DNA from: TMED27 sp045106175
GTDB lineage: Bacteria > Pseudomonadota > Alphaproteobacteria > Micavibrionales > Micavibrionaceae
Direction: 5' to 3'
DNA length: 64,000 nucleotides
Assembly: GCA_045106175.1 (NCBI GenBank)
Contig: JBGCEF010000050.1
Coordinates: 1 to 64,000, forward strand
A program made the position numbers and the translations under genes. Every line of letters starts with the position of its first letter. The stretch's first letter is position 1. The notes under the pieces were generated by a model. That model was not told the origin of the DNA. It worked only from the letters and a program-made list of their open reading frames with translations, and did not search any database. Shown one piece after another: positions 33,736 through 43,079 of the stretch.

Positions 33736-34998
33736 ATGACATCAATCAAATCAACCACTTTGCCAAACGGACTGCGCGTAATTTCAGAAGACGTCAAATC
33801 AATGCATTCTGTCGCCATCGGTATCTGGACAGGCGTAGGAACACGTTTTGAAGATATGGCACATAACGGCGCTGCGCACATGGTCGAACATATGATGTTT
33901 AAGGGGACACCGACCCGCAATGCGCTAGACATCGTGCAAAGCATAGAAAGTGCCGGCGGACATATGAACGCTTACACAGGGCGCGAAATAACAAGCTACC
34001 ATGCGCATATGTTGGAAAGTGATCTAGGCTTAGGCTTAGAAGTGCTTGCCGATATGTACATTAATTCAACACTCTTAGAGGACGAAATCGAACGCGAACG
34101 TCAAGTTATTCTCCAAGAGATAGGTATGTGTAATGACACACCCGATGATCTCGTTTTTGATCATTATCACGAGGCGGCATATCCAAATCAAACTTTGGGA
34201 GCACCAATATTAGGAAGCACGGATCATGTTACTAATATGTCCCGCGACGCATTAACAGGATTTATCCAACAATTCTATTCTCCCGCACGAACAGTCATCT
34301 CCGCGGCTGGCCATGTGGATCATGAGGCACTGGTTGAAAAATGCGGGAAGCTTTTCGACACACTCCCCAAAGATAACGATTTCAAACCAAAATCAGCCAA
34401 TTATCAGGGCAATGATTTTCGCGTTCAAAAAGATTTAGAACAAGCCCATTTCATTCTCGGCTTTCAAAGCTTTAGCCGCCTAGATGACGATCATTTCAAC
34501 GCACAGGCACTTTCTACGCTGCTGGGCGGCGGTATGTCTTCACGCTTATTCCAAGAAGTGCGTGAAAAACGCGGTCTGGTTTATTCCATTTTCTCATTTA
34601 ATTCCGCCTATCAAGATGACGGTCAATTCGGCATTTATGCCGGGACAGGGCCGGAAAGCTTAGACGAGATCGTTCCCGTCATTTCGGACGAACTATTAAA
34701 AGTATCTCAAAATGTAACAGAAGAAGAAGTCGCACGCGCAAAAACCCAGCTTAGATCTGGTCTTTTAATTGGCCGTGAATCCATGATGACACGCGCCGAT
34801 CAGCACGCAAAATACGCCCTGTTTAGAAATGCTGAATTTGACATTGAACAAACCCTAGAGGCTATCGACGCCATCGACGTAAACGCAATTCAAAAAACAG
34901 CCAAACGCATCTTTACAACCAAGCCTACTATGGCGGCACTCGGTCCCTTGGAAAAACTTCCCACTTACAATGCAATCGAAGACCGCTTAGCCGCGTAA
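33736..34998 (+). CDS. M16-family zinc peptidase (mitochondrial processing peptidase-like)
   Basis: 420 residues with the inverted zinc motif H48-M-V-E-H52 (AAHMVEHMMFKGTPTRN) and the downstream ligand region DEIERERQVILQEIGM. The C-terminal half has the GGGMSSRLFQEVREKRGLVY sequence of the processing-peptidase family. Alphaproteobacteria keep this gene right after thrC. It is a single-chain homologue of mitochondrial MPP-beta; its bacterial substrate is not established. No signal peptide. Confidence 0.95.
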   Translation: MTSIKSTTLPNGLRVISEDVKSMHSVAIGIWTGVGTRFEDMAHNGAAHMVEHMMFKGTPTRNALDIVQSIESAGGHMNAYTGREITSYHAHMLESDLGLGLEVLADMYINSTLLEDEIERERQVILQEIGMCNDTPDDLVFDHYHEAAYPNQTLGAPILGSTDHVTNMSRDALTGFIQQFYSPARTVISAAGHVDHEALVEKCGKLFDTLPKDNDFKPKSANYQGNDFRVQKDLEQAHFILGFQSFSRLDDDHFNAQALSTLLGGGMSSRLFQEVREKRGLVYSIFSFNSAYQDDGQFGIYAGTGPESLDEIVPVISDELLKVSQNVTEEEVARAKTQLRSGLLIGRESMMTRADQHAKYALFRNAEFDIEQTLEAIDAIDVNAIQKTAKRIFTTKPTMAALGPLEKLPTYNAIEDRLAA

Positions 34999-35000
34999 AG

Positions 35001-35585
35001 TTAAGCTTGCCCAGCATCGCCCGATAACATCGCAGGATCAAAACCAAGCGTCTTAATCGCGGCTTCCCATTTGGTATTATCGTCTTCATGAAAAATCAGC
35101 CCAGGATTGGGCTCACAAACAAGCCATGCGTTACTCTGGATTTCTTCATCTAATTGACCGGCGTCCCAACCGGCATAACCAAACATGATCAATCGATCTT
35201 GCGGGCCATTCCCATTTGATAGCGCTTTAAGCGCATCAAGCGTCCCACTGATGTAGATATCCGAATTAATCGAAATGGTGTCTTGATGTTGAAAATCACT
35301 ACCATGTAATAAAAATCCACGCCCCGTATCAACAGGCCCGCCATTCATAAGCGGCGTCCTTAATATTGCTGGATCAACGATAATGTCCGATGCGATGTCT
35401 AACTCATTCAATAAATGTTTGAATTGCATCCCGGGCAAGCAATCATTAATAACAAGCCCCATCGCACCATTCTCATCATGACTACATAAAAAGATAACAG
35501 CATTTTCAAAACGATGATCCATCATGCCCGGCATAGCCAGCAATAATTTACCCGTAAAATAACCGTCTTGTGATTGGCTTTCCAT
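35001..35585 (-). CDS. YqgE/AlgH family protein
   Basis: 194 residues from the ATG at 35585, with AAGGA 7 nt upstream. The family sequences LLLAMPGMMDHRFENAVIFL, NGAMGLVINDCLPGM, NGGPVDTGRGFLLHGS and LIMFGYAGWDAGQLDEEI are present. The biochemical function of YqgE/AlgH is not settled. Frame open upstream to 35762 would run through the divergent secreted-protein gene and is rejected. The two divergent starts are 49 nt apart. Confidence 0.93.
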   Translation of the reverse strand: MESQSQDGYFTGKLLLAMPGMMDHRFENAVIFLCSHDENGAMGLVINDCLPGMQFKHLLNELDIASDIIVDPAILRTPLMNGGPVDTGRGFLLHGSDFQHQDTISINSDIYISGTLDALKALSNGNGPQDRLIMFGYAGWDAGQLDEEIQSNAWLVCEPNPGLIFHEDDNTKWEAAIKTLGFDPAMLSGDAGQA

Positions 35586-35634
35586 GTCAGTTTCCTTAAA
35601 GACACAACGTTTAATCATCGTTATAATAATAAAT

Positions 35635-36438
35635 ATGAGAATATTTTCAATTTTTATAGCGGCTTTCATACTAATACAGTCGTCGACATCAAACGCACAA
35701 ATGGGCGATTGGTTCGAATCCCAAGACGCCAAGGCGCGCCTCATCGCCGGATCAGGTAACAAAGCCGCGTTGCAAATAAATTTGGCTGATGGCTGGCATA
35801 CTTATTGGCGCGTCTCAGGAGACAGCGGCCTTCCGCCCATTATGTCTTGGGCAGACAGTCAAAATATAGAATCACTGGAAATACAATGGCCCGCTCCAAA
35901 ACGTAAAATAGAGTCCGGTTTTCATATTTTCGGATATGATGGACGTTTGACACTGCCGTTTGAATATTCAAAAAAAGATTTAGCTGAAAAAGCATCCTTA
36001 AATCTCAAAGCGCAAATTATGATTTGTAAAGATATATGCATCCCTGAAAAATTTGAAATCAGCGTGGAGATAGACCCAAGAAAAAAACCACATGAAACAA
36101 ATAAAATCATAGAAACTGCATTAGAAAAAGTTCCAAAAACCGAAATAGACGACATGTCTATCGATAGCATAGTTATCGCAGAAGACTCGTTTTTAATGAG
36201 TGTAACAAGTCAAAATGGCTTTAAAAATATGAGCGTGTTTCCTGTGATCGAAGAAGATCAATTAGGTCTAATAACACCCCCAAAAATAGAGATCTCTGAT
36301 CTTGATCAAACAAAGGCTGTCTTTCGCATTCACAACGGTATGGATCATGATAATTTAGCCGAAGCAATGCGAGAAAAGACGTTATCTGTTGTCTTGAAAC
36401 ATGGCGATAAAGCCATCAAAAAGTCCATCCAATATTAA
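35635..36438 (+). CDS. Secreted protein related to the N-terminal domain of DsbD/ScsB
   Basis: 267 residues from ATG 35635; an ATG at 35584 is also in frame but the signal peptide (MRIFSIFIAAFILIQSSTSNA) starts at the later one. The sequence LADGWHTYWRVSGDSGLPP, GFHIFGYDGRLTLPF and the Cys pair in IMICKDICIPEKFE match the periplasmic alpha domain of DsbD/ScsB-type thiol reductases. The membrane and thioredoxin domains of those proteins are absent, so it would need an electron donor in trans. The stop overlaps the convergent glycosyltransferase gene by 4 nt. Confidence 0.8.
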   Translation: MRIFSIFIAAFILIQSSTSNAQMGDWFESQDAKARLIAGSGNKAALQINLADGWHTYWRVSGDSGLPPIMSWADSQNIESLEIQWPAPKRKIESGFHIFGYDGRLTLPFEYSKKDLAEKASLNLKAQIMICKDICIPEKFEISVEIDPRKKPHETNKIIETALEKVPKTEIDDMSIDSIVIAEDSFLMSVTSQNGFKNMSVFPVIEEDQLGLITPPKIEISDLDQTKAVFRIHNGMDHDNLAEAMREKTLSVVLKHGDKAIKKSIQY

Positions 36439-37568
36439 ACGGAAACCGCATCATCATAAATAAGGAGCGTGCGTTCAACAACGCTATTAACGTCATATTC
36501 CTGCGCAGCAAAATCACGAGCGGCGCGTCCCATATCTTGGCGCAATGTCGCATCTTGAATCAATGTAGCAATCGCCTCTGCTGTGGCTTGCGTATCTTTT
36601 ACGGGAACTAAGATACCAGTATCACCGTCAATAACTGCTTCTCGACATCCGGTATGATCCGTGGTGATGATGGCACGTCCTGTTGCTGCGGCTTCTAATA
36701 ATACTTTCGGCACACCTTCACCGTAATAGGATGGATATACAATCAAATGACACTGACGATACAAACCTACAATGTCGGAAACATGCCCCAACCACTCAAC
36801 GGGGGTGTTTTCTAACATGGCATGCATGTCTTCCTTTGAGATTTCACGCGGATTATACGGTGCTCCACCACCTGCAATTTGAAAATCTGCATCAATGCCC
36901 TTTTCCGCAACAAGTTTGCAAGCTGCAATAAAAACAGCAATCCCTTTTTCATGAATAGTGCGTGTAGGCAATATAACAAGCGGCTTATCACGTTCAATCT
37001 CGGGGGTAAAAGCATATTCATTAAGATCAATGCCGGAGCCTTTAATAAGGTAGGAACAATCCTCTCTAACATAACCACCATTAATTAAAACACGCATATC
37101 ATCCGGGTTTTGAAACGAAATTTTGCTGCGCTTATTATAAAGCGCAAGCTTTAAAAATGGTGCAATAAATGCGCGTAATATTTTGACCTTTAAACCTTCG
37201 CCGGAAAATAAATAACCAAGCCCAGCAATCGTATGAACAACTTTGATACGTGGAAATAATATGCAAACAAGTCCTGTCATAAATGCATATTTCAGAGTCA
37301 TAGCATGAATAAGATCTGGTTTTGTTGCGCGTATAGCCTTCCATATACCAACCATAATCAGAAAAGTTGACCATAACGTCCGCCTGCGATCTGGCTCCAT
37401 AAGACCATAACCCTTAAAACCATGATCACTTAATTGTTTGTCCTGATCTGCATCGCTGGCGCATACAAAAACATCCCAATCACTGGCTGCTTTTTTAGCG
37501 ATTGGAAAACGTCGCGTCCAAAAACAATCCATGTGATTAACAATATATAAAATCTTACCGCGTTTCAT
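36435..37568 (-). CDS. Glycosyltransferase family 4 protein
   Basis: 377-residue GT-B enzyme. A conserved C-terminal Rossmann half carries LPTRTIHEKGIAVFI, VEWLGHVSDIVGLYRQC and the donor-binding PSYYGEGVPKVLLEAAATGR. The N-terminal half (ILYIVNHMDCFWTRRFPIA) suggests a WcaA/TuaC-like exopolysaccharide transferase. I start at ATG 37568, which overlaps the asnB stop (ATGA), rather than the upstream ATGs at 37580 and 37628. It forms a two-gene unit with asnB, common in surface polysaccharide loci; sugar and acceptor are unknown. Confidence 0.9.
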   Translation of the reverse strand: MKRGKILYIVNHMDCFWTRRFPIAKKAASDWDVFVCASDADQDKQLSDHGFKGYGLMEPDRRRTLWSTFLIMVGIWKAIRATKPDLIHAMTLKYAFMTGLVCILFPRIKVVHTIAGLGYLFSGEGLKVKILRAFIAPFLKLALYNKRSKISFQNPDDMRVLINGGYVREDCSYLIKGSGIDLNEYAFTPEIERDKPLVILPTRTIHEKGIAVFIAACKLVAEKGIDADFQIAGGGAPYNPREISKEDMHAMLENTPVEWLGHVSDIVGLYRQCHLIVYPSYYGEGVPKVLLEAAATGRAIITTDHTGCREAVIDGDTGILVPVKDTQATAEAIATLIQDATLRQDMGRAARDFAAQEYDVNSVVERTLLIYDDAVSV

Positions 37569-39457
37569 AGTTTGATCCATTTTCGATACCAAGATTGAAA
37601 CATAAGCACACTCCAAATGGCATCGCAATCACGATGATTAGAATTCAAAAATGCTTCCCAATGCGCCCGCACCGATTGAACATCATACAAGCCTTGATTT
37701 TCAAGAGTGGATTCATCTAATAAATCTTCGGCCCAATCTCTTAAATCGTGGCGCAACCAATCCGCAACAGGCACATGAAAACCCTGTTTAGGCCTTTCAA
37801 ACATTTCACGCGGCACATGATGCGATAAAACTTCTCGCAAAAGCCATTTGCCCTGGCCATTCTTAATTTTCACATCAAGTGGTAAGTTCCAAGAAAATTC
37901 AAAAATACGACGATCCAAAAGCGGCGCTCTCGCCTCAAGGCTAGATGCCATGCTACAGCGATCAACTTTGGTTAATATATCATACGCTAAATAATGCTGC
38001 GTATCCCAAAGCATTAGCTGTTCACTATAATCTAAATCAGACATTTCATTTAAATGAAGTGCAGCATTTTTTGAAGATAAAACAGGATTTTCATCCCATC
38101 GTCTTAACAAAATATTATACGCATCTTTTTGCGTGTCCGCAGACAAAAGCGCAGATGTTTTGTGCAGATGTTTCGCTAATAGCGGCTTTGTCGGTATAAG
38201 AGTCTGCAGTAATGATTTTGGAATTGCATCAATACCATATTTTAAAATTTTCGGAAGCGCAGCAATTTTTGGTGCGGAGACGTGACGTGAATATCCACCC
38301 AACATTTCATCACCACCATCACCCGATAAAGCGACGGTAACCATTTGCTTTGCAAACATGGATACAAGATATGTCGGAATGGCCGATTGATCGGCAAAGG
38401 GTTCATCAAACATCTCTGGCAATTTTGGAATAACATCTCTCGCATCCTGCGCGGTGCATGTATATTCATGATGATCTGTGCCTAAATGCTGCGCAATTTC
38501 ACGCGCATGATCAGCCTCATTAAAACCTGCTTCTTCAAAACCAATCGTAAAGCTATGAATAGGCTTGTTACTGTTTTTTTGCATTAACGCAACGATGCTA
38601 GAGCTATCGATGCCTCCCGATAAAAACGCGCCTAACGGCACATCAGATATCATGCGATCTTGGACACATTGATTTAAGAGTTGTTCAAATGAATGAACAA
38701 TGTCGCCATATGAATCATTTCTAACGTGCCTGCGCTCAACCACATCTTGAGCAGACCAATAAGGCGCCATATAGGCACGTAAATCATCACCCGCACTAAG
38801 TTTTTCAATCTTAAAACTTGCACAATACCCTGGCTGTAACTGCCATATATCACAATAAATTGACCGCGGGGCAGGGCACCACCCATATTGCGAATATAGC
38901 GAAAAGCTCTCTTTATCAATCTGCGCATTAAAATCATCATGCGCCCTAAGAGCTTTTAATTCTGATCCAAAAACGAGGGATTTCCCCGCCCATCCGATAT
39001 AAAGCGGCTTTTTACCAAACCGATCACGTGCACAATGCAAAACCCTTTCACTGCGGTCCCACACGACAAAAGCAAACATGCCATTAATCAGCTCAAGCGT
39101 CTTCAAAAACCCTAAACGATCAATAAGGCCAAGTAATGTTTCAGTATCGCTATGTCCTCTAAAAATAACGCCGTCTAGATATTCTTTTCGTAAATCTAGA
39201 TGATTATAGATCTCCCCGTTAAAAGCGATCACATAACGATCCGATTGAGATACCATCGGTTGATGTCCATGCTCGGATAAATCCAAAATGGATAAACGTC
39301 TATGCGCTACATTAAAACTAACATCAGGATCTTGCCAAATATCACCATGATCCGGCCCACGATGTATGAGAGTATCCGACATACGCTGCGCAAGATTGAA
39401 ATCTTCACTCCGCGAGCCTTGTGTCCTAAAATGATAAAATCCTGTAAAACCACACAT
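37565..39457 (-). CDS. asnB: Asparagine synthetase (glutamine-hydrolysing) family amidotransferase
   Basis: 630 residues. An N-terminal Ntn glutaminase domain begins MCGFTGFY, with Cys2 as nucleophile, and contains HRRLSILDLSEHGHQPM. The synthetase domain has the ATP P-loop LGAFLSGGIDSSSIVALM and the motif YDILTKVDRCSMASSLEARAP. Because it is coupled to a glycosyltransferase, it may amidate a surface polysaccharide sugar or a cell-wall precursor rather than make free asparagine; the sequence alone cannot decide. It may thus be a polysaccharide-linked paralogue. Confidence 0.9.
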   Translation of the reverse strand: MCGFTGFYHFRTQGSRSEDFNLAQRMSDTLIHRGPDHGDIWQDPDVSFNVAHRRLSILDLSEHGHQPMVSQSDRYVIAFNGEIYNHLDLRKEYLDGVIFRGHSDTETLLGLIDRLGFLKTLELINGMFAFVVWDRSERVLHCARDRFGKKPLYIGWAGKSLVFGSELKALRAHDDFNAQIDKESFSLYSQYGWCPAPRSIYCDIWQLQPGYCASFKIEKLSAGDDLRAYMAPYWSAQDVVERRHVRNDSYGDIVHSFEQLLNQCVQDRMISDVPLGAFLSGGIDSSSIVALMQKNSNKPIHSFTIGFEEAGFNEADHAREIAQHLGTDHHEYTCTAQDARDVIPKLPEMFDEPFADQSAIPTYLVSMFAKQMVTVALSGDGGDEMLGGYSRHVSAPKIAALPKILKYGIDAIPKSLLQTLIPTKPLLAKHLHKTSALLSADTQKDAYNILLRRWDENPVLSSKNAALHLNEMSDLDYSEQLMLWDTQHYLAYDILTKVDRCSMASSLEARAPLLDRRIFEFSWNLPLDVKIKNGQGKWLLREVLSHHVPREMFERPKQGFHVPVADWLRHDLRDWAEDLLDESTLENQGLYDVQSVRAHWEAFLNSNHRDCDAIWSVLMFQSWYRKWIKL

Positions 39458-39533
39458 GGAAAAACTATATCTTTATTAAGTCGTCTTCTGATAAAATAGT
39501 AAAATACAAACTGCAAGGATAACTAACAGCGAT

Positions 39534-40145
39534 ATGAATATCGATCTCTTATTTACACAAAATGGCGAAGCAGGCCTGATTTGTAATGAAAACCCGATTA
39601 AAAAGACCATCGGAATGACTTTTGACACACAAACAGGCATGTTAACAGCCGAATATGCCGACATGGATTTCCTTGAACTGAACATTCCTGTTGAAATGGA
39701 TTTCCTCGAAGCATTAGACCGCAATCAACAAATTCATATCGGTGCGGTCAAAGAAGGTAATATCTCACAGGCTTACCAAGTTCCATTCATGTTTTTGGAT
39801 GACCCATATCGCACCCAAAATATGCAAGCTGCCAAGCAAGTGCCTAACCCTCTTCAAACATTTGAGAATTTTGTGAAATCATGCGTAGCGGGCCAGCCTG
39901 TTCACCGCGAAGATTTAGGCGACGAAGACGCAATGGGCTGCGTTCTTGGCGACGCAGTACCAAGCAGCTTAGAATTCGCGCCTCATCTCGCGCGCCGCGT
40001 ACAAATGGAAGCCGGACCAAAAGCAATGCCAAGCCTTAATCTTGGTCCAAGCGCGCCAGGTCTTGGCGGAGGTGGCGGCGGCAGTGCCCAAGTTCCCCGT
40101 GGAACAAACAACACAACACCACCCAAAAAACGAGATGACCAATAA
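39534..40145 (+). CDS. Protein of unknown function with Gly-rich C-terminal tail
   Basis: 203 residues. The first 110 residues look folded and acidic (MNIDLLFTQNGEAGLICNEN, ADMDFLELNIPVEMDFLEAL), followed by EDLGDEDAMGC and a disordered tail rich in Pro, Gly and Asn (GPSAPGLGGGGGGSAQVP). No signal peptide or membrane segment. AAGGA lies 13 nt before the ATG. It is divergent from asnB and convergent with mltG, and I recognise no family. Confidence 0.7.
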   Translation: MNIDLLFTQNGEAGLICNENPIKKTIGMTFDTQTGMLTAEYADMDFLELNIPVEMDFLEALDRNQQIHIGAVKEGNISQAYQVPFMFLDDPYRTQNMQAAKQVPNPLQTFENFVKSCVAGQPVHREDLGDEDAMGCVLGDAVPSSLEFAPHLARRVQMEAGPKAMPSLNLGPSAPGLGGGGGGSAQVPRGTNNTTPPKKRDDQ

Positions 40146-40192
40146 GAATCATCAGTTATCAAGAATGATGACATGATCTAATACTAGCTCGA

Positions 40193-41320
40193 TTATTTCT
40201 TCTGCGCGCGTCTAATTTTACGCCATTTCGCAACATTACGATTATGTTCGGCCAGAGTTTTTGCAAATGCATGCCCGCCTGTACCATCAGCTACAAAATA
40301 AATATAATTATGGCTTTCCGGATTTAAAACAGCCTTAATTGATGCCTTCCCTGGGTTAGCAATAGGTCCGGGCGGCAAGCCGGGATATCTGTAAGTATTA
40401 TAGGGCGAGTCATACTGCAGATCTTTTCGCAAAAGCCTACGCCCAAGCGGACCTTTTCCATCATTTTTATGCGCGCCTTTTGTAATGGCATAAATCACGG
40501 TCGGATCGGTTTGAAGCGGGATGCCTCTATTCAAACGATTGATAAAAACACCTGCAACTTTTGCACGCTCTTCTGCAACAGAAGTTTCTTTTTCAATGAT
40601 CGACGCCAACGTCAAAACATCATTAACAGTTTTAATATCTTTCAAAGCTGGATTTTTAGTTGCTGCATGACAGGGTGCAAGCATCAATTCTTCATCTGGA
40701 TAATCATAAAACGTATTAAAATCTGGTGCTCGCTTAACATAGCCGCATGACGTCAAGACAATCTCAAGCATCATGTTGCGCATGCGTATCAAAACGCTCT
40801 GACGCTCTTCATTTAAACGATAATCATATGTATTTGGATACAATATCCCCTCGACAGGAATCTTATCTACCTCACCTTTTAGCTCCTCAACCCCCTTAAG
40901 GTGGCGAACAACTTCAAAGCTGGTTAACCCTTCACGAATTGTAACGCGGCGACCAACAATATCACCATCCACCATAAGCTGCATAACATCGCGCTGGCTC
41001 ATGCCAGGTTGGATCTCATATTCACCAGCCTTAAGAAAGGTATGATTACCCAAAACCGTCGTGCCAATCATGAAGATATAGGGATCGTGGATAATATCTT
41101 TCGCATGCAGCTTAAATGCAATCGTATTTGCGCCATCACCTCGTTCAACTACAAAAAGCTGAGGCTCATCGGCCTCCATACCAATCGTGGTAAATTGATT
41201 AGCCCCCCACCAAAAGGCAAGAGCCACAACAACAATACCTATGGTGACACCATAAACAAGGAGACCTAGAAGAAATCTGAATGCTTTAACATGCTGCTTT
41301 TCTGGCGCAACATCACTCAC
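40193..41320 (-). CDS. mltG: Endolytic peptidoglycan transglycosylase MltG
   Basis: 375 residues: cytoplasmic start, one membrane helix (LLVYGVTIGIVVVALAFWW), a LysM-like region and the YceG catalytic domain with LASIIEKETSVAEERAKVAG (catalytic Glu) and GIPLQTDPTVIYA, then PYNTYRYPGLPPGPIANPG. It cleaves nascent glycan strands at the inner membrane, setting glycan length. It lies directly downstream of fabF with 1 nt between them, the usual alphaproteobacterial arrangement. Confidence 0.95.
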   Translation of the reverse strand: MSDVAPEKQHVKAFRFLLGLLVYGVTIGIVVVALAFWWGANQFTTIGMEADEPQLFVVERGDGANTIAFKLHAKDIIHDPYIFMIGTTVLGNHTFLKAGEYEIQPGMSQRDVMQLMVDGDIVGRRVTIREGLTSFEVVRHLKGVEELKGEVDKIPVEGILYPNTYDYRLNEERQSVLIRMRNMMLEIVLTSCGYVKRAPDFNTFYDYPDEELMLAPCHAATKNPALKDIKTVNDVLTLASIIEKETSVAEERAKVAGVFINRLNRGIPLQTDPTVIYAITKGAHKNDGKGPLGRRLLRKDLQYDSPYNTYRYPGLPPGPIANPGKASIKAVLNPESHNYIYFVADGTGGHAFAKTLAEHNRNVAKWRKIRRAQKK

Positions 41321-41321
41321 G

Positions 41322-42593
41322 TTAAACGGCCTTCATAACAAGGGACGCATTTGTACCGCCAAATCCAAAGGAATTGGATAGAGCCGTTGTAACTGTCTTT
41401 TCTTTCGCAACCTTGGGAACAAGATCAATGCCCTGACAATTTTCAGATGGATTATCGAGGTTCAAAGTCGGTGGAAGCACACCTGTTTCAATCGCTTTGA
41501 TTGAATAAATCGCTTCAACTGCGCCCGCTGCGCCTAATAAATGCCCAATCGCTGATTTTGTTGACGACATGCTCATCGTATTAAGTGCATTGCCAAACAT
41601 TCGCTTAACCGCACCAAATTCAATCCCATCACCAACCGGGGTCGAGGTCCCATGCGCGTTAACGTAATCAATATCCTCCGGATTCACTTGCGCGCGTTTT
41701 AATGCAGCTTCCATTGCGCGATAACCACCATTACCATCTTCCGCAGGCGATGTAATATGGTGCGCATCACCTGATAAGCCATAGCCGATAACTTCACCAT
41801 AAATCTTGGCGCCACGTGCCTTCGCATGTTCATATTCTTCCAAAACGACAACACCGGCCCCTTCGCCAATCACAAACCCATCACGGTCTTGATCCCATGG
41901 ACGTGATGCCTCTGTTGGTCGATCATTATATCCCGTCGATAGCGCACGCGCCGCTGCAAATCCTGCAACGCCAATGCGACAAACAGCGGCTTCACCACCA
42001 CCAGCAACCATAACATCCGCATCATCAAACGCGATGAGGCGTGCCGCATCCCCAATAGCGTGCGTCCCTGTCGCACAAGCAGTAACAACCGAATGGTTCG
42101 GCCCACGATACCCATATTTAATCGAAACTTGTCCCGAAATCAGATTAATTAAAGCCGCGGGAACAAAAAACGGAGAAACGCGGCGCGGCCCTTTATCGGC
42201 CATTAATTGCGATGTGCGATCAATCTCATCAAGCCCACCAATACCAGAACCAATCAAAACACCTGTACGATTAAGTGATTCTTCATCCTCCGGCGTCCAT
42301 CCGGCATCTTCAATCGCTTCTTGTGCAGCGGCCATACCGTAGACAATAAAAGTATCAACTTTTCGTTGTTCTTTTGGATGCATAAAAAGATCAGGATTAA
42401 AATCACCATTGGTTGGGTTCTCATCAGATGTGCGTGGTACAATACCAGCAATACGTGATGGGATATCAGAAACTTCGAAATTTGTAATCGGCTTAATGCC
42501 CGACTGACCATTCGTAATAGCATTCCAGTTATGATCAACACCATAACCAAGTGGTGAAACCATTCCCAAACCTGTGACAACAACACGTCTCAT
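41322..42593 (-). CDS. fabF: 3-oxoacyl-[acyl-carrier-protein] synthase II
   Basis: Condensing enzyme of fatty acid elongation. The Cys-His-His triad is complete: C173 in VTACATGTHAIGDAA, His in YVNAHGTSTPVGDG and His in SAIGHLLGAAGAVEA. The N terminus RRVVVTGLGMVSPLG and the C terminus NSFGFGGTNASLV are typical, as is the 423-residue length. It lies downstream of acpP with a 97-nt gap that holds a strong hairpin. Confidence 0.97.
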   Translation of the reverse strand: MRRVVVTGLGMVSPLGYGVDHNWNAITNGQSGIKPITNFEVSDIPSRIAGIVPRTSDENPTNGDFNPDLFMHPKEQRKVDTFIVYGMAAAQEAIEDAGWTPEDEESLNRTGVLIGSGIGGLDEIDRTSQLMADKGPRRVSPFFVPAALINLISGQVSIKYGYRGPNHSVVTACATGTHAIGDAARLIAFDDADVMVAGGGEAAVCRIGVAGFAAARALSTGYNDRPTEASRPWDQDRDGFVIGEGAGVVVLEEYEHAKARGAKIYGEVIGYGLSGDAHHITSPAEDGNGGYRAMEAALKRAQVNPEDIDYVNAHGTSTPVGDGIEFGAVKRMFGNALNTMSMSSTKSAIGHLLGAAGAVEAIYSIKAIETGVLPPTLNLDNPSENCQGIDLVPKVAKEKTVTTALSNSFGFGGTNASLVMKAV

Positions 42594-42635
42594 ATATTCA
42601 TTCCTATTTCAAAAACCAATACCCATATACTAGAA

Positions 42636-42653
42636 TCCCCGCGTGAGCGGGGA
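42636..42653 (-). promoter_or_regulatory. Stable GTGA/TCAC-loop hairpin between acpP and fabF
   Basis: Perfect 7-bp stem TCCCCGC / GCGGGGA with a 4-nt loop (GTGA on the plus strand, TCAC in the minus-strand transcript). No T tract follows in the fabF direction, so it is not a standard terminator. It may be an RNase-resistant processing or attenuation element that lets acpP be expressed far above fabF. Its core resembles the palindrome of type I-E CRISPR repeats, but it is a single copy. Confidence 0.5.
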
Positions 42654-42690
42654 AAGTAGTAAATTTAAATGCTAACAGCGAATTTCGCTT

Positions 42691-42924
42691 TTATGAATTC
42701 TCTTTGATGAAGTTAACAGCATCACCAAATGTTTGAATTTTTTCAGCAGCATCATCAGGAATTTCAACACTGAATTCTTCTTCAAATGCCATAACTAACT
42801 CGACAGTATCAAGTGAGTCTGCACCCAAATCATCAATAAAGCTTGCACCTTCAACAACTTTATCTTCATCAACACCAAGATGCTCTACTACAATTTTTTT
42901 AACGCGATCAGCTACATCACTCAT
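42691..42924 (-). CDS. acpP: Acyl carrier protein
   Basis: 77-residue acidic four-helix protein carrying the phosphopantetheine arm at S37 in DDLGADSLDTVELVM. AGGA lies 8 nt before the ATG. It is separated from its upstream neighbours by about 150 nt and has a possible promoter (TTGCAT, 16 nt, TAGAGT) of its own. Present in the fabF-mltG direction. Confidence 0.97.
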   Translation of the reverse strand: MSDVADRVKKIVVEHLGVDEDKVVEGASFIDDLGADSLDTVELVMAFEEEFSVEIPDDAAEKIQTFGDAVNFIKENS

Positions 42925-43079
42925 CGTATAAATCCTATTCTTTGTTATTAATTGAACTCAAAACTTGCGAGAACTCTACTGATGTAGAAAACAAATGCAA
43001 GCGCTTTTATTGTGGTAACACGTGCAGCGCTGTGGATGAAGGTTTTGGAAGTTTACACACCATTCATAATGTGGATAAT

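Noticed and set aside
35586..35762. N-terminal extension of YqgE
   Set aside because: It lies over the divergent secreted-protein gene and lacks family similarity; ATG 35585 has a proper ribosome-binding site.
42636..42653. Type I-E-like CRISPR repeat
   Set aside because: Only one copy, no spacers and no cas genes in the window; reported as an intergenic hairpin instead.
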